NCBI RefSeq assembly: GCF_014839805.1
Contig: NC_051121.1
Coordinates: 8,167,116-8,231,115, forward strand
Direction: 5' to 3'
Source: Manduca sexta
Taxonomy: Eukaryota > Arthropoda > Insecta > Lepidoptera > Sphingidae
Length of the DNA stretch: 64,000 nucleotides
The notes under the pieces were generated by a model, which was not told where the DNA came from, did no database searches, and saw only the letters and a list, made by a program, of their open reading frames with translations. A program made the translations under genes and the position numbers. Below, piece after piece: positions 38,127 through 61,711 of the stretch (position 1 is its first letter; every line of letters begins with the position of its first letter).

Positions 38127-38494
38127 CAATTACCGACCCGCCACCGGTAAACCATGGATTTACTACACATTTTGCGTTGGTGCTGAATACGTTCGCCACA
38201 TTTTGATGGGAATACTAACTATTTGCTTTCAAAACTTATTGGAAAGTAACTACAATCTTCCATAGGCTTCCGTCGGCATCCCTCGCTCACTCAAAATGTG
38301 GTGAACGTTATTTCCTGCAATGATATATGTCTATCTCCTGTTTACATTTTGTAAGTGCGCCCATTTTAACATTTTTCAATTGGCGCAGATTCACATTGTA
38401 GGGAATTCGGTAAATAGTTTTATCTGATTTAATGTTAAACAACGGTCTATGTTAGCGATTTTAAATTGAAAAGCTACTGATGTTGCTACTAGAA

Positions 38495-38500
38495 AATAAA
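38495..38500 (+). terminator. Candidate poly(A) signal, NAP1
   Basis: AATAAA about 370 bases after the distal NAP1 stop codon. A second AATAAA lies at 38868-38873 and may be used as well. Confidence 0.5.
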
Positions 38501-39227
38501 GATTGTTGAAAATCAACCGCGACAGTCCCCCGGCTATGTACATTCCTTGACTTTCGGAATGTATTTACATAATTTGTCCGCCTCGAACCAGCTATTATCA
38601 TTTATGTTGTAAAACGTTGGTGTTGTGCTCGGTGCACTGATAGTGAGACTTGTGATGTATTGTAACACTGCCTGTTTGTAAACAGCTGTTGGTTAAGGTC
38701 TGTAAGACAGTGATTATTGTTAATGTTTTGCCCAGGGAAACGTTTATTTGCGCGTAACAATCATACCGATCCTTTACCCCTCCGCTAGTATTCATGTATC
38801 CTTTATGAATTGGTGTTTGCCAGGGTTTTATATTTATAATGAAGTATTCATGATATGTTTAATTTAAAATAAACATGGCACGTTTTGAACGTATTATCAT
38901 AACGCGCAAGTAAATGGGTCTGTATCCCACACTCTGTGGATGGAGTCCGGCGTAATTATTATTGTCGCATGCGTTTCGTGGTGTTTATATATTTGCCACT
39001 ATAAACGCTCAGAATTAAGCTAGGCGTATCATTTTTTACGTCGATAAGACCATAATATAAAAACTATTGAATATGGTAGTTTTTATAATACTTAACATTG
39101 GTATTTAGTGTTAAAGCATCGCATACACCAGCTAATAGGGTATTTGTACACTTAACATTTTTAAATAAAAGTACGCAAATAATACTGATTTTCATTTATT
39201 CACCTTTTCAATGTAACTTTTGTGTAA

Positions 39228-40155
39228 TCTATATTATAAAGCTAGTCTAAAAAAAGTCTTCGAAACATCGGGAGAAAACTAAAATATAAAAAAAAACCGC
39301 AATAGAATCCGAAAAGTAGTTTAATTTTAATGTCTAAGCTGGACAGTGTTTGAAAGCGCAAATCTCTGGAACTACTGGTTCGAATTAAAAAATCTGGTTT
39401 GTGTTGCCCATTTATAAAGGAAGGCTAGAAGCTATATATCATGCTATCACTAATTGGAACGGATCAGTAATGAAAAATGTGGCAAAAACGGAGAAAATGT
39501 ATTCCTTTTGAGAGCTTCTGTTGTCTTATTTGAAAACTATTAAAGTTACGCAGCAAATATTTGTAAGTTCTAAAAATCCTAATATTATAAATGCGAAATT
39601 TGTGAGGATGGATGTATATATGTTTGTTCCTCTTTCACGAAAAAAATACTGAACAGATTTGGATGAAACTTTACAGTAATATTGGTTAATACATTAGAAT
39701 AACACATAGGCTACAGTTTATAATGATTCTGTATAAAACGGGCCTTTTATCCCGGAAAAATAGACTGGAGCAAAAGCTATTATATTATAAAACTAAGTCC
39801 CCCGTCGCAGCTGTTCGAACGCGGTAAATTTGAAAACAACACAACTGTTTTCTGTAAAATTCGGTATGGAAATGATTTGAGATCTGGAAAGGACATAGGC
39901 TACTTTCTATCCCGGGAAACATATAGCGGAGCTGCGAGCAAAAGCTGGTAATATAGAGAATATCTCCCCCCACATCTGTTGGCTTGTCTGAACGCGATAA
40001 ACACAAAACCACCTAACAGATTTCGATACAATTGGGTATGGAGATAATTTGAGACCATGGGAAGATTATTGGGTACTTATCCCGGGAAAATATAGAGCTG
40101 GGCTTTTATCCCAAAAAAGCTAGGACGCGGGCGAAGTTGCGAGCACATAAGCTAG
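39228..40155 (+). mobile_element. Helitron-like composite element
   Basis: It starts TCTATATTATAAAGCTAG after an A and ends AAGCTAG before a T, as expected for Helitrons (5'-TC, 3'-CTRR, insertion between A and T). A GC-rich patch (ACGCGGGCGAAGTTGCGAGC) lies just inside the 3' end. Inside are blocks typical of lepidopteran Helitron relatives, such as TCTGGAACTACTGGTTCGAA and ATCCCGGGAAAATATAG. A second unit seems to begin near 39580, and repeat A sits near the left end, so this is a nested composite. No Rep/helicase is encoded. Confidence 0.65.
39251..39330 (+). repeat. Dispersed repeat family A, copy 4
   Basis: Close match to copy 1: GTCTTCGAAACATCGGGAGA, AACTAAAATAT, then CCGCAATAGAATCCGAAAAG. 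It lies inside the Helitron-like composite. Confidence 0.75.
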
Positions 40156-42026
40156 TATGAAATATAATTATTCTAGGCGGACTACAGCTACATACCGTTG
40201 TAACACTTACATAAAATTAAACACCACACAAGATTCAATATTTATTAACTTTCAATCATTTAACAATTTATCACGATTTGTCTTTTTGTTACAACGCGAT
40301 CAGATCTCTTGGGTCTAAAAATATACAATTCCTGAAATAAAATTACATATAAATTATACTGAGACCTGCTGTGTGACAATGAATTTGGCAACTTCTGAAT
40401 TGCTCGTTATCTACGAAATAAATAAAATTGCGACTGTGATTGAATATTAAACGTATCACCAATTTGAATATCTACCGTATAAAAAATAACAATAATTTTT
40501 TCATGTATCATTGTCACAAAGTAGATCTCATTTGATTTCACTAAAATAATCTAAAAATTATTCTACAATAATGTTCCTGTCACATGAGGATCATTCACAA
40601 AAATCTGTTTTGTACTCTACACAACTGCATTATACTATTTTTAAGTACAACATATTTGAATTTGACACAACTGGGAAAAGCCGATGAAGTAAGTATAAAG
40701 TACATAGCAGCGCCAATCGCGTGGCACTTTGTAAAAAAGCAATACTATTTGAAACATACGAAAAAGGCTCCAAGTGTCGAGCAATGAATGTTGGACTAAA
40801 CCAACAGATTCCATATTAGACACTTTTTGATGCACAATCGTCAATCCTGGGAACTTGAAATCAATAAATACACCCGATAATATTGAAAACATGGCGCAAC
40901 AAAGTTAACACAAAAATTATGCTATAAAAGTTGCGCATACAAGGATACTAAAAGCCGATTTCTTAACGATCTCACACTTATTTCTAGACCGATCCCGAGA
41001 ATATAACTAATAAAAAAATTCTAATCTGTAAGCATTGGAAATAAACTATTTGATTGGTTCATTTTCGCTATCGGTCCGAAAATAGCGAATGGAGTCGATA
41101 TACAAGTCGTATATGGTCGAATAGATATCGGGTGTAAAACGTAAGGCTGGTACTCAATTACATTGTATAATCTGAACAAGTCTTATTTTCTTCTATACGT
41201 TACCCGTCCTGTATACGCGCCTTGAAAAAAAATCTTAATAGCATAAAAAAGTATAAAACATCATCAGGTAGTTCTATTGTAAATTTTTACATTGGGCAAG
41301 ATTTACATGAACCTATGTTTTATACGCACGTTGACGATTTATTATTTATTAAATTCCGACGTAGACAATGAACAACTAATAAAAATCCATACAAATATTT
41401 TGCCACGCGTGTGGTCATCAGTCTGAAATGTGTTCATTTAGCACCATGTTAATTTGTCTTATATTAATCTACAATCATACAGCTAAGGGTCAAAATATAT
41501 CGCTATCAAACTAAGCAAACATAAGGGAATGATGCGATATTGTGTTAATGTAACTTACAAAGGCAATTTTAGTAAGTACTTGCATATTTAAATGTACAAG
41601 TTAATAAAATTACGTTTAGGCCGTCACGACTTATTTGTGGTTTATCGGCCAAAGATAAAGCAACGATAATAAAATATATACTTAATTATTTTTTGTGGAT
41701 TTTTATGATTGTTTTAAATGCCCACAGAAACACATTTCTCACAGTATTATTTAAAATCTGGATTCTGATCTGGATCTGAAAAGAACCATAAAATAATGTA
41801 GCAAATAGATATTTTAACATCATATTTGCAACTGCAGTATAAGAAAGTGTTTTCTAGGTATAAATAAAATGTATTACCGTCCGTATTTAACATAAGTAAT
41901 ACGCTCTGCATTATCTTTTTCATACACACTCAAAGTTCAAACATAACACCAGATATTTTTTAAACAACAGGTTAAGATTTAACGGCCGATTAAATAATTG
42001 ACTGTTAGCAAGTTTTGATTCCTACA

Positions 42027-42346
42027 GATTAGACATCGACATCAGGGGCGGCTGCGGTCGCAGGCTAGACACTTCAACGTCAGAGGAAGCCCGCAGCCGT
42101 CCCTAATGCGCCGAAGAGGGCCACCGCGGAGTTTTAGCTGGTAGGCCGTGCATAGGTTAAGTTGTATATAGGGCTAGGGACTCGGCCCGGCGGTCGCCCG
42201 AAGGTCACCATCAAATCCGGGCGGCTCAATGCCGGGCCGTAAGGCACGGTTACCCCAGCATAACCGCTCAGTCGCCCCCCACGAAGGCTGGGCGGTAGTA
42301 ATAAGGCACTTTCTCCGCGAAACAAAAAAAGATTAGACATCGACAT
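42027..42346 (+). mobile_element. GC-rich retroposed insert with 16-bp target duplications
   Basis: The insert (42043-42330) is about 288 bases, GC-rich in an AT-rich setting, and ends in AAACAAAAAAA. It is flanked by identical GATTAGACATCGACAT at 42027-42042 and 42331-42346. Long direct repeats plus an A-tail show target-primed reverse transcription. The content (for example CCCCCCACGAAGGCTGGGCG) is the type of sequence seen in 5'-truncated non-LTR tails of Lepidoptera. The family name is not certain. Confidence 0.85.
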
Positions 42347-44671
42347 AAGCTGCGCTTTGGATCCAGTGATGAACAATCTATTCTATTCATATCGTATTCT
42401 GATATTTACTAATATTTTGTTTTATTGATGTGCAGATTATTTATTTATTCATTTAAAATAATAAATAATTATTTTCGAGCCATTTAGAGTATTGCAACGT
42501 TAAGTTCCACTCAAGCTGCTTTGAGTAGCAAACTGGAAGACGAAATTCCATAATTTACTGCACCCATAAGTAAATTATCGACGCAAATGAATGTAATATA
42601 TTTATACTGTACATGAACGTTGACAAACACTACATTCTTTTTAATAAGTAAGTACTAGTCGCACATAATTAGATTCCTTCCTAATCGAATTTCTGCCACG
42701 GCGGACAATCTCGATGGAGATCAGCCAAATATACGGAAGATACTATAATGAACGAGTGTGTGCGCAATACACAGGTGCACTCTCTGTTCCTTCACTCTCA
42801 TAGTCCGGTGAGACGGACGCACATAATTTACCCACATATTTCTCAATGATTTTCGGTCATATTTGTTGTTTTTCTACAATATACGTCACATTTGCAAAGG
42901 TATTATATTTTACGTATACGCAGTAACACCACGCGTAATGAACGTATTAACCTAACTTCGTAATAATTATAATAGAGTATTTTACTTCGTTTTTAAAAAT
43001 TACACAAAATTTACATAATAATAATAATAATAGTTTTTTATAAATCAAGAATAAAAAATATAGATGTATTTCAACTCTATTGGGGGTAAAATGGTCAAAT
43101 AATAAAATAAGCAATCATAATTCAATACTGACGTCACTTCCAATGCGTTGAAGACGTGCGAGGGAGACAAAATACTAACGCTGCGCCAACACGCTTTCAT
43201 TCGCACATTAAAACTATTGCTTTTTTTTCCGCATATTTATCGTGGTGTATAATAATTAAACGAAGAAAAATACTCTGATGCTCATACACAATGTAAGTTA
43301 GTATAAAAATCGAAATCTACACAAAGGAAATAATACACATACAGGCAGTTATAGACTTGATTCTATCGACTTATGGATGTATAACTACTATACAAGTAAT
43401 AACGGTAAAATATATATTCCCTTAACGGGAATATAAATAAATATACTGATGCGATTACATCCGTTCACAACCAAATGTAAAATTTCGTATTGTAATTTAT
43501 ATTATTGTTAATATAGAAAACGTAAAAATGTATATTAATAACACTCCAATATATACAAAAATAAATATTTTTCCAAATCGTAAATGTAGACAGGTGACAA
43601 ATTTCACACGTCCGATTATTTTGCAGATACGTATATGATGATGCACATAGATATGAAAACAAAAAATGAAAACTAAAATGCCCTCGTCCCAGGTTCTTTT
43701 CCGGCCGTTTACAATAAACGCTTCCAATCTAATCATTGATACAATCCCGTGAATAAACCAATAAAAACTAAGTAATTTATAAACATGTAAAAATTACTTT
43801 GTTCTGATTGATCCATTTTCGTGATGGACTGAAAAAGCGATCGAGATCGCTTATTGAAATCAGCCGTTAAAGGTAAATGATAAAATGACAAATGTCATGT
43901 TAAGTACAAATAAAATAAAGCTTAAATATAGTGTATTCAAACAATACAAACGTGCGAAAATATAATATGCAACCGTAGAGGGAGGTGAAAAAAGCGAAAT
44001 AACTTAAAACAACTCAGTCGAAAATAATACAACCGAGAAGAAACGCCGAGATAAGTCGAGATTTCATTTATTTTTTGTGTTGTCACGACGCACGCGTAAA
44101 GTGGAATATCGATTGTCAATATAACGTGCACTAAAAATATTACAAATGTATTACTTATAAAATATATTTATGCAATTTTATCAAGTTTTTAATTTAAGTA
44201 TTTCTAAATTACATTTCAATTAGCTACATGAATCTTAGACCGTATAATGCACAGTTTTAAAACTGTTTTGAATTAGCCAGCCACAGTACCCCCTTCCACT
44301 TGTGACCAACTTCAAAGCAGCTATACTGTAATTTGTTAGTTTAAATAGTAAAATATGTATTCATAATTATATTATTCATACATTTTAATATTATATCAAA
44401 ATACAAAATACAATTTAAGTTGAAAGTATATTCTACTGGATACATTAAAGTACAAAATCCCAAAATTTTTACAATTAATCGACATTCATAAGGACGCTCA
44501 CTTATTTATTTTCTTATTACTTTACAATTACTTACATATGTACACGCTGTATTGCTTGTAGTTACGTTTCAGTATAAAATCTCGATAATACAACGGAAGA
44601 CATGATCATTAAAACACATCATTTTGTCGATACTTTTCACAAGCGCAGTGACAACACATGTCTATTATTAC

Positions 44672-44901
44672 AAGGGACCATCCATAAATTACGTCACACG
44701 TATCATTATTGAAGCCTGCCTTCACCTTTATCACACTTTTATGTGCGCTCTAGTATGACGTAACACACTGGAATTTAAATAAAAGATATTTAAGTATGTC
44801 GTAAAAGTTCAGTTTTAGTAAACATATCACAAATGATGACTCGTCTCTTCTTGTCACACGATAACACTTCCCCTTGTATGACGTAGTTTACGGACTGCCT
44901 T
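44672..44901. mobile_element. MITE with hAT-like target duplication
   Basis: It starts AAGGGACCATCCATAAATTA followed by CGTCAC, and ends in TGACGTAGTTTACGGACTGC followed by CTT. The ends are imperfect inverted repeats over about 24 bases. Flanking octamers are ATTATTAC and AATATTAC (seven of eight match). The start is one I recognise from widespread insect MITEs. No coding capacity. Confidence 0.7.
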
Positions 44902-45021
44902 AATATTACAAAACTACAACCGCCTACGGCATCCCGCGTTGTGACAACCGCTATCCCTAAAACAATCACGTCCGAGACAGTGCGGACAGCGTAGAGTTCG
45001 TGTTACACTGGTGGGTGAGCG

Positions 45022-55708
<10,687 letters not shown>

Positions 55709-56573
55709 CTGTGAACACAGCGCGTGATGACATGCTCGTATGGTGTCAACATAGTAGTTGTTAAACTAAACTGAGGTATGAATTCTCTCTGATAGGACTA
55801 TTTCCCCAGTAAATAGAGATCATCGTACATATTATGTTAAGCTAGCAGGGCAGTAGCTCGCTCCGAAATCAGTCGGTGTGAAATGAAACTGGCCGCCATA
55901 ATTGTGGCGACCCCTATTTCTATTGCTTGTCGACATTATATTTGCCTATAGTGTGCTTAGCATCTGCTACAGTGTTATAAAATTGTTCTGCATTGTCAAT
56001 GTAAATACGATATGCCGGATAACTTCTATTGTAGCACGAATAATTGTTATTTTGACATACGTTATTATAATTCGTCATTTACATTCCACCGTTTATCAAT
56101 GATTTTCGCAATGTTTATTTGTAACAGTAAATATTATAAGCAGTGTCATACGACCTAGTAAAAAATCTAGACAAAGACGAGCCCGCATATATTTATAATT
56201 TTTCTAAATTGGAATTTACAATACGTTAAAATTAATTTGCCGGAATACTTCTGGCAATGAATAATACCTACACCACTTAAATACGTACCTAGATACAAAT
56301 TTTCGGAAATAAAAAAAAAAGCGGGAGTCTATCTCAATTAACATCACTATGCCCTATAAATATAAAGAGTTCAAATATACAAGTATTATGTGCCATTAAA
56401 TACTGTTTTTAAACATAAAATAATCAGATGGTCTTATAACAATATAAAATTTGTGTGCTCAAAAAAATTACAATTAAAATATTTATTACAATACAACTCT
56501 TAGTAGTAGAGCTACGAGTGTGTCAGCTGTAAGTCAGCAAATAATACAGGGTTTTGGTAGGTATGTCGATATA

Positions 56574-56588
56574 GGGGGGGGGGGGGGG
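56574..56588 (+). repeat. 15-base G homopolymer
   Basis: An uninterrupted run of 15 G, followed shortly by another GGGGG. It stands out in strongly AT-rich DNA. Confidence 0.9.
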
Positions 56589-57599
56589 AAGCTTGGGGGC
56601 TAATAGACTTGTCCTTATGCTGGTTCGGATGCTGCTATACTTACTCCCTAGTATCAACATTGGGCCGTTGAAACCAACATAACCTTTCGGGTTGGTAATA
56701 TTTATTTTATAATATGAATATATCATAAACTTCTGAGAATTTGAAAAACCCTGCTACATTTTTTTAAATCAAAATACCGCGATGTGCCGCGATGTCCAAA
56801 TCAATGACAAATGTAAAGCATATCAATATTATACACCTACTATAAATTGCGAATAACACTAATAACATAAAACACGAATTAGAAATAAGGTTAAATTGTT
56901 TCCGATTTAATTGTTTCTTATTAAACAGTTTATATAAACTTAAATTAGTTTTTAAATTGCAGTAGTTTTTGGAGTCCGTTTAGTTTCTGTTAAAACTATT
57001 TAATTTTTGCCTTTTTGTTAGTTATTATAATAAATAACTAATTGAATTCAAAATAAAAAGAGTTATTCTCATGCTATATTATTTTGAGAGATTCCTGCAG
57101 TATCTTCCAAGATTAAGTTCAAACAATATTTTTATTATGGTAATATGTTAAATCAATACTGAACCCAATACAAAACAACAAAATCCTATTTTATTTTGAA
57201 CCCACTCTCTACGTTTGAAGTTCAAAGTCAGAAAAAGCAAATTTTGAATACGGTAGTAACTTCATTTATATTTAACTCAACACAAAAAGAACCCGACCAC
57301 TGGCTGAAAATGTATAGCTGAAGCAACAATAAAAAAGAATACCTGTTTTACATAACCTCATTCCCTCGGAGTCGGTTAAAAAGTAGATATCTACATTAAC
57401 CCTTTAGGTTACAACGGTATATCAAATTAACATTTTTCATCATTTTAAAATCTCAGCGATGCCCTCGTGACCTTCTATGGTTAATGCTTAACGAAGCGTT
57501 CATTTTAATCTCAGGTGTATTTTGAAAAAAACATTTTTTTTTTATTAGAATTCTACAGACCGATAAGGGTGTAGTCACATTGAAAACTAGGAGATATTA

Positions 57600-57700
57600 T
57601 TGAAATTAAACTAATTTTCGGAATCTATCGCGGTTTTAGTATTTTTTTTATTATTTCTCGACGTTTCGAAGACTTTGCAGCCATCATGGTCAGTCCCCCC
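57600..57700 (-). repeat. Dispersed repeat family A, copy 5
   Basis: Reverse copy: TTTTCGGAATCTATCGCGGT, TATTTCTCGACGTTTCGAAG, then CTTTGCAGCCATCATGGTCA. It matches the complement of copy 1 closely. Confidence 0.75.
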
Positions 57701-60221
57701 GCGACTGAATTTCAAAGTCTAACATTCGCGTAAACAAAGGAGATATTAACTTGTGTTGCTCAGCTATCGTGTTTGAACTTTACCTCTTTATTTAGTTAGT
57801 AATACATATTCAATTTCCTCGTTTTTAAGTTAAGAAACCATAATTCAGAAGCCATAACCGGTTATGAGGAAAACAGTTCAAAATGTTATTTAAAAGAAAA
57901 TAAACACCAAATCCGCTGACACTTCACTCAGTATATACTAAAGCCAAATTAATCATTACATACAAATAAATACTGTTCCTGTTGTTTAAATATATCTCAA
58001 GACAGACAGAGATGCAACAAGTGAATCGCGTTACGCCGGGACTATTTAAGTTCTATGTCATAGGGTTCGTTTTCGTTTGGCAAGCTTAGCATAGGCACTC
58101 ATTGTCATGGCGGAATTTAACGTGTTAAAAAAAAATAATTACCTAAAAAAGATATTTGCTTGATCTGGGTATCGAAGCCACAACATCACTGGTCTTAGAC
58201 CACATCTGGAGATTCAAAGCTGACATATGAAACCAATTGTGTAATCCTTTGCATTATTAATGTTGATAAAGTGGTTTAATTGAGGTAGCCGCTGTAAAAT
58301 CACGTGTCAACATCATTTAGAAATCTAAGCAATTAACTTATGACTCAGTTGAACGGCTTAGATACGAATTAATATGATGATAACTGCATTCTACGATGGA
58401 TAACATAAATTGACCTGGTCAGTATCAAAATAATTGACATGTCATTAAAAACAAAAATCATTTTAAAATTATTCGTGTTTATATTTTTTTATATTCGTGT
58501 AGCATTCCTTAACCTGTTTTGAGGAAAACCAAGAAATTCTGTCGGCTGTTAATGTCAATTTTATAAAGCATCGATTAAAATTCACAAAACAAAACAAAAA
58601 CTACTTTACCATCATCAGTCAAATCGACATATCGTCCGCAGAACAATAAATAAACACAATACGAAGACCCCAGTACGAACCAAGTCTCAAACACCATTTA
58701 TAATCACATCACAGCACAATGCACAACACGGCGTCGAGAAAAAAAAAAAAAAAAAAACAAAAACAAAATAAAAACGAACGACCGGTATCGTATAGCTGAG
58801 AGAGCGAAACTCACTGAATGAACCTAAATCACACTTCTGCTACGTGATGTAAGTGTGTTGACACCAAGTTTTCATTCATTCGCGGGACAATGTTAACGAA
58901 CAAGCGCGCGTCTCGCCTGAAATCGACCTTACGTGCTGTTTCCTCGAAACATTATAATTGGTTACGATAATGAACGTAGGTGCTGGCGATATCATTTGGC
59001 ATTCAATTACAAAACTGACAATTGTAATTAACGACGACCTGTTTATTGGCACACCGGCCGTTTGTGGATGGGAAAACTCATTTTTTTCTGCATATATCAT
59101 GCGTATAGTTATTTTTTGTATCATTTATGTAGTATGTAACAAATATTGCAATTAAAGAGGTTATCTTAAAGTCTGTGCTTTTGACTTACGAGAGTTATGC
59201 ATGCTATTCATGGAATCGTAACTCTACGAGAAAAAAATACATACTGACAACGATAAATCGAAAACTTCCATCTGTTATTTTTTAAGAAATTTATTCTTCA
59301 ACACTTGTTTTGCAATTCTATTTTATTACCAATATTAACACTGAATGCAGCTTGTGACTATTCCATAAACATTTTTGATAGTGCAGTTTCTCGTGATGTG
59401 GCGGTACAATCGATGCATACACCGCCACCTTGTCAACATCGCCGGAACTGCAAGAGGATCGAGGCAGTGACGCAGCTACAGTGATATCACGCAGCAATCA
59501 CGATAGATGGCGACGTCGATCCTGAATCACGCTTGCACAATTTGAGCGACGCGTTACATATATACCATCTCCGAATAGGAACCGTCGGAGGGGCCGCGGC
59601 CGGTCAGGCGCAACATCTGCCTGACTGGGAATCTTCCCCTTCCATAGAGGAACGTCACCATCTGTTCCTCTACAGCGGTGTCTACCTTTACGCCGCTACA
59701 ATAGTAACCGACAAAAATTTTTTTTTCGTAGGTTTTAGAGAATCAACATGTGACGGCTAGTTTTTTTTATGAATAATCTCATAAAACGCTACCGTATGGT
59801 GTTTGTACAGATTATGATTTAATAACACATAACTAGCAACAACTGGCCAGTCGCCGCGACTCCTCATTCCACGATTATTAAGGCCTTCCCCCTAGCAAAC
59901 AGCCTTGAACATTCATTCCATACATTTACGGCCAAGAGTTAAGGGTGGAAACATGCAAAGATAAACAAATAATTGCTTTAAAACTTAAATTTCACGTCTT
60001 TTCGTAAATTTTAAAGTACTAAAATGTTCTATTTAAATTGTCTATACTATAGCGTTGGTAATTAATTAATATGATATGTACTTTAGGAGTATATATTAGT
60101 ACACGGAATTGAACATTTTAGTGGCATTTCATTACGGAAAAAAATGAAACAATTCCACATTATAAAATTTTTTAAACAACCAAAGTAAAATTAAATTATT
60201 TTTCGGATTTTATTTGTCTGC

Positions 60222-60272
60222 TGCAAGTCTTCGAAACGTCGGAAGAAAACTGAAACATTAAAACCGCGATAT
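60222..60272 (+). repeat. Dispersed repeat family A, copy 6
   Basis: CAAGTCTTCGAAACGTCGGA, AGAAAACTGAAAC and AAAACCGCGATA match the core of repeat A. A short reverse-oriented piece (TTTTTCGGATTTTAT) lies just left of it. Confidence 0.65.
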
Positions 60273-61567
60273 GCAATTCGCAATTCAAATCATTAACTAA
60301 ACTAAAGATAAAATATTGGAGAAATATGTTGTTTAATATTACCTTTTATATATATTTAAAATTTCGAATGGATAGCTTTTAAAAACACGGTTAGCACGCC
60401 GTTTTGCTGGAGGAAGCACCTTTACGTTTCATCTCATCGTATAAAGGAGTAATAAAAAATGTTTACTGCCAATTGTTTTACAAATTTTTGTTGCAATTTT
60501 ATTAATTTATTGTTACAAAACTGTGGCTATCGAGTGTGGTTTAGCTATAAATCTATTCCTTATTAGTTATTACTAGAAGTACTGTTTTGTATGTTGAGTT
60601 TTGCACACGGCCGCGCTCATGACAACTAGAAACTATACTCCAGGTTTAGTCATTTTTTGTTTGTTACATTTTAATATAATCTCAGAGTTTATTTTCAGTG
60701 TACTATATTTGACTCAACTACATTAACTATGACCCACTTTGGATTCGACGGAAAAATCAAAAAGATCTTATATCGAATGCAATAAGGTACACACAAAGGT
60801 AAAGTAACTTTTCAGTATCATTACTAACTAGCGACAACGTAGCACTATTATCAAAATATCTATTTCTAACGTCAACTGTTGCATTAGTTCTAGACAAAAC
60901 TATAAATACTCAGTTCTAAAGAATCAATTGTATGTTACACTTGGAAGTGATACGTATTCTTGTTATTGTAACTATAATTAGTGTAGTAATACTCGAGATA
61001 GTTTCGTCATTTTACTCCGGTTTTATGTGAAATATTATTTGATTTAAAATTATTATATTCGGGCCTTTTTTTTGTCACTTCTTTTTTGGGGACAGGCTAA
61101 CGCTCGAAAGTTATAAGTCCATAATTTTGTACCCCATTTCCTTCTTGTACTTTTTAATGGCAATTTATTCGATATTTTCGAGATTTCCTTTAGGGGTACC
61201 CCCGCGTATCCCCACAAAGAAGCCCTGATTATACTTATATCCAAATGGATATGTCAACATTTGACCACGTTTATCGGTCTCTAAGTTAATATAAAATATG
61301 TTTACTCAACGCATTTGCTCTCCTTTACTATTATTAAAATGGGGAAATGTTTGTAGGTTTGAATGGGCTTATCTCTGGAACTACTGAAACGATTTTGAAA
61401 ATCCTGTCACTAATAGTAAGCTCCTGCGTACTATAGGCTATTTTTCCCGGGAAAATATTAAGCTGGACTTTTATTGTGCGGACGGTGCCACAGGGAAAAT
61501 CTAATTGGGTATATTGTAGAGTTATAGTAGTCTCAAGGAAAAGCTTGTGGTTGGAAAGTTGTAAGAG

Positions 61568-61711
61568 AAGAGGGCACGAGGACGAAACCCCAAAAGATGG
61601 ATAGACCAGGTTTCCAGTGCGTTGAATGTCTCTATTAATACAGCATTTCAGCAGGCAGAAGACCGAAGCCGATGGGGAAATATCACAGTGAAGATAATAA
61701 TGATGATATGA
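61568..61711 (+). pseudogene. C-terminal remnant of a non-LTR retrotransposon ORF
   Basis: The frame reads KRARGRNPKRWIDQVSSALN, then an AFQQAEDRSRWGNI stretch, ending in TGA at 61709-61711. The GRNPKRWIDQV ... AEDRSRW pattern is the end of the reverse-transcriptase ORF of RTE/CR1-like LINEs. Upstream sequence is not an intact reverse transcriptase, so this is a 5'-truncated remnant. Confidence 0.75.

Larger units (their letters stand above)
38874..45021. other. Intergenic region and probable STIM 3' UTR
   Basis: Between the NAP1 end and the STIM stop codon (minus strand). It holds a Helitron-like composite, a GC-rich retroposed insert with target duplications, a hAT-type MITE, and much AT-rich unique DNA. 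A minus-strand AATAAA (TTTATT at 44505-44510) lies about 515 bases past the STIM stop and is a candidate 3' end. A further short repeat near 43830-43865 contains AAGCGATCGAGATCGCTT. Confidence 0.5.

Noticed and set aside
37820..38206. 128-codon frame overlapping the distal NAP1 exon
   Set aside because: It is a different reading frame from the one that joins to the NAP1 exon and encodes the CKQQ end.
42134..42376. 80-codon minus frame over the GC-rich insert
   Set aside because: It crosses the right edge of a retroposed insert with target duplications, so it is not a gene.
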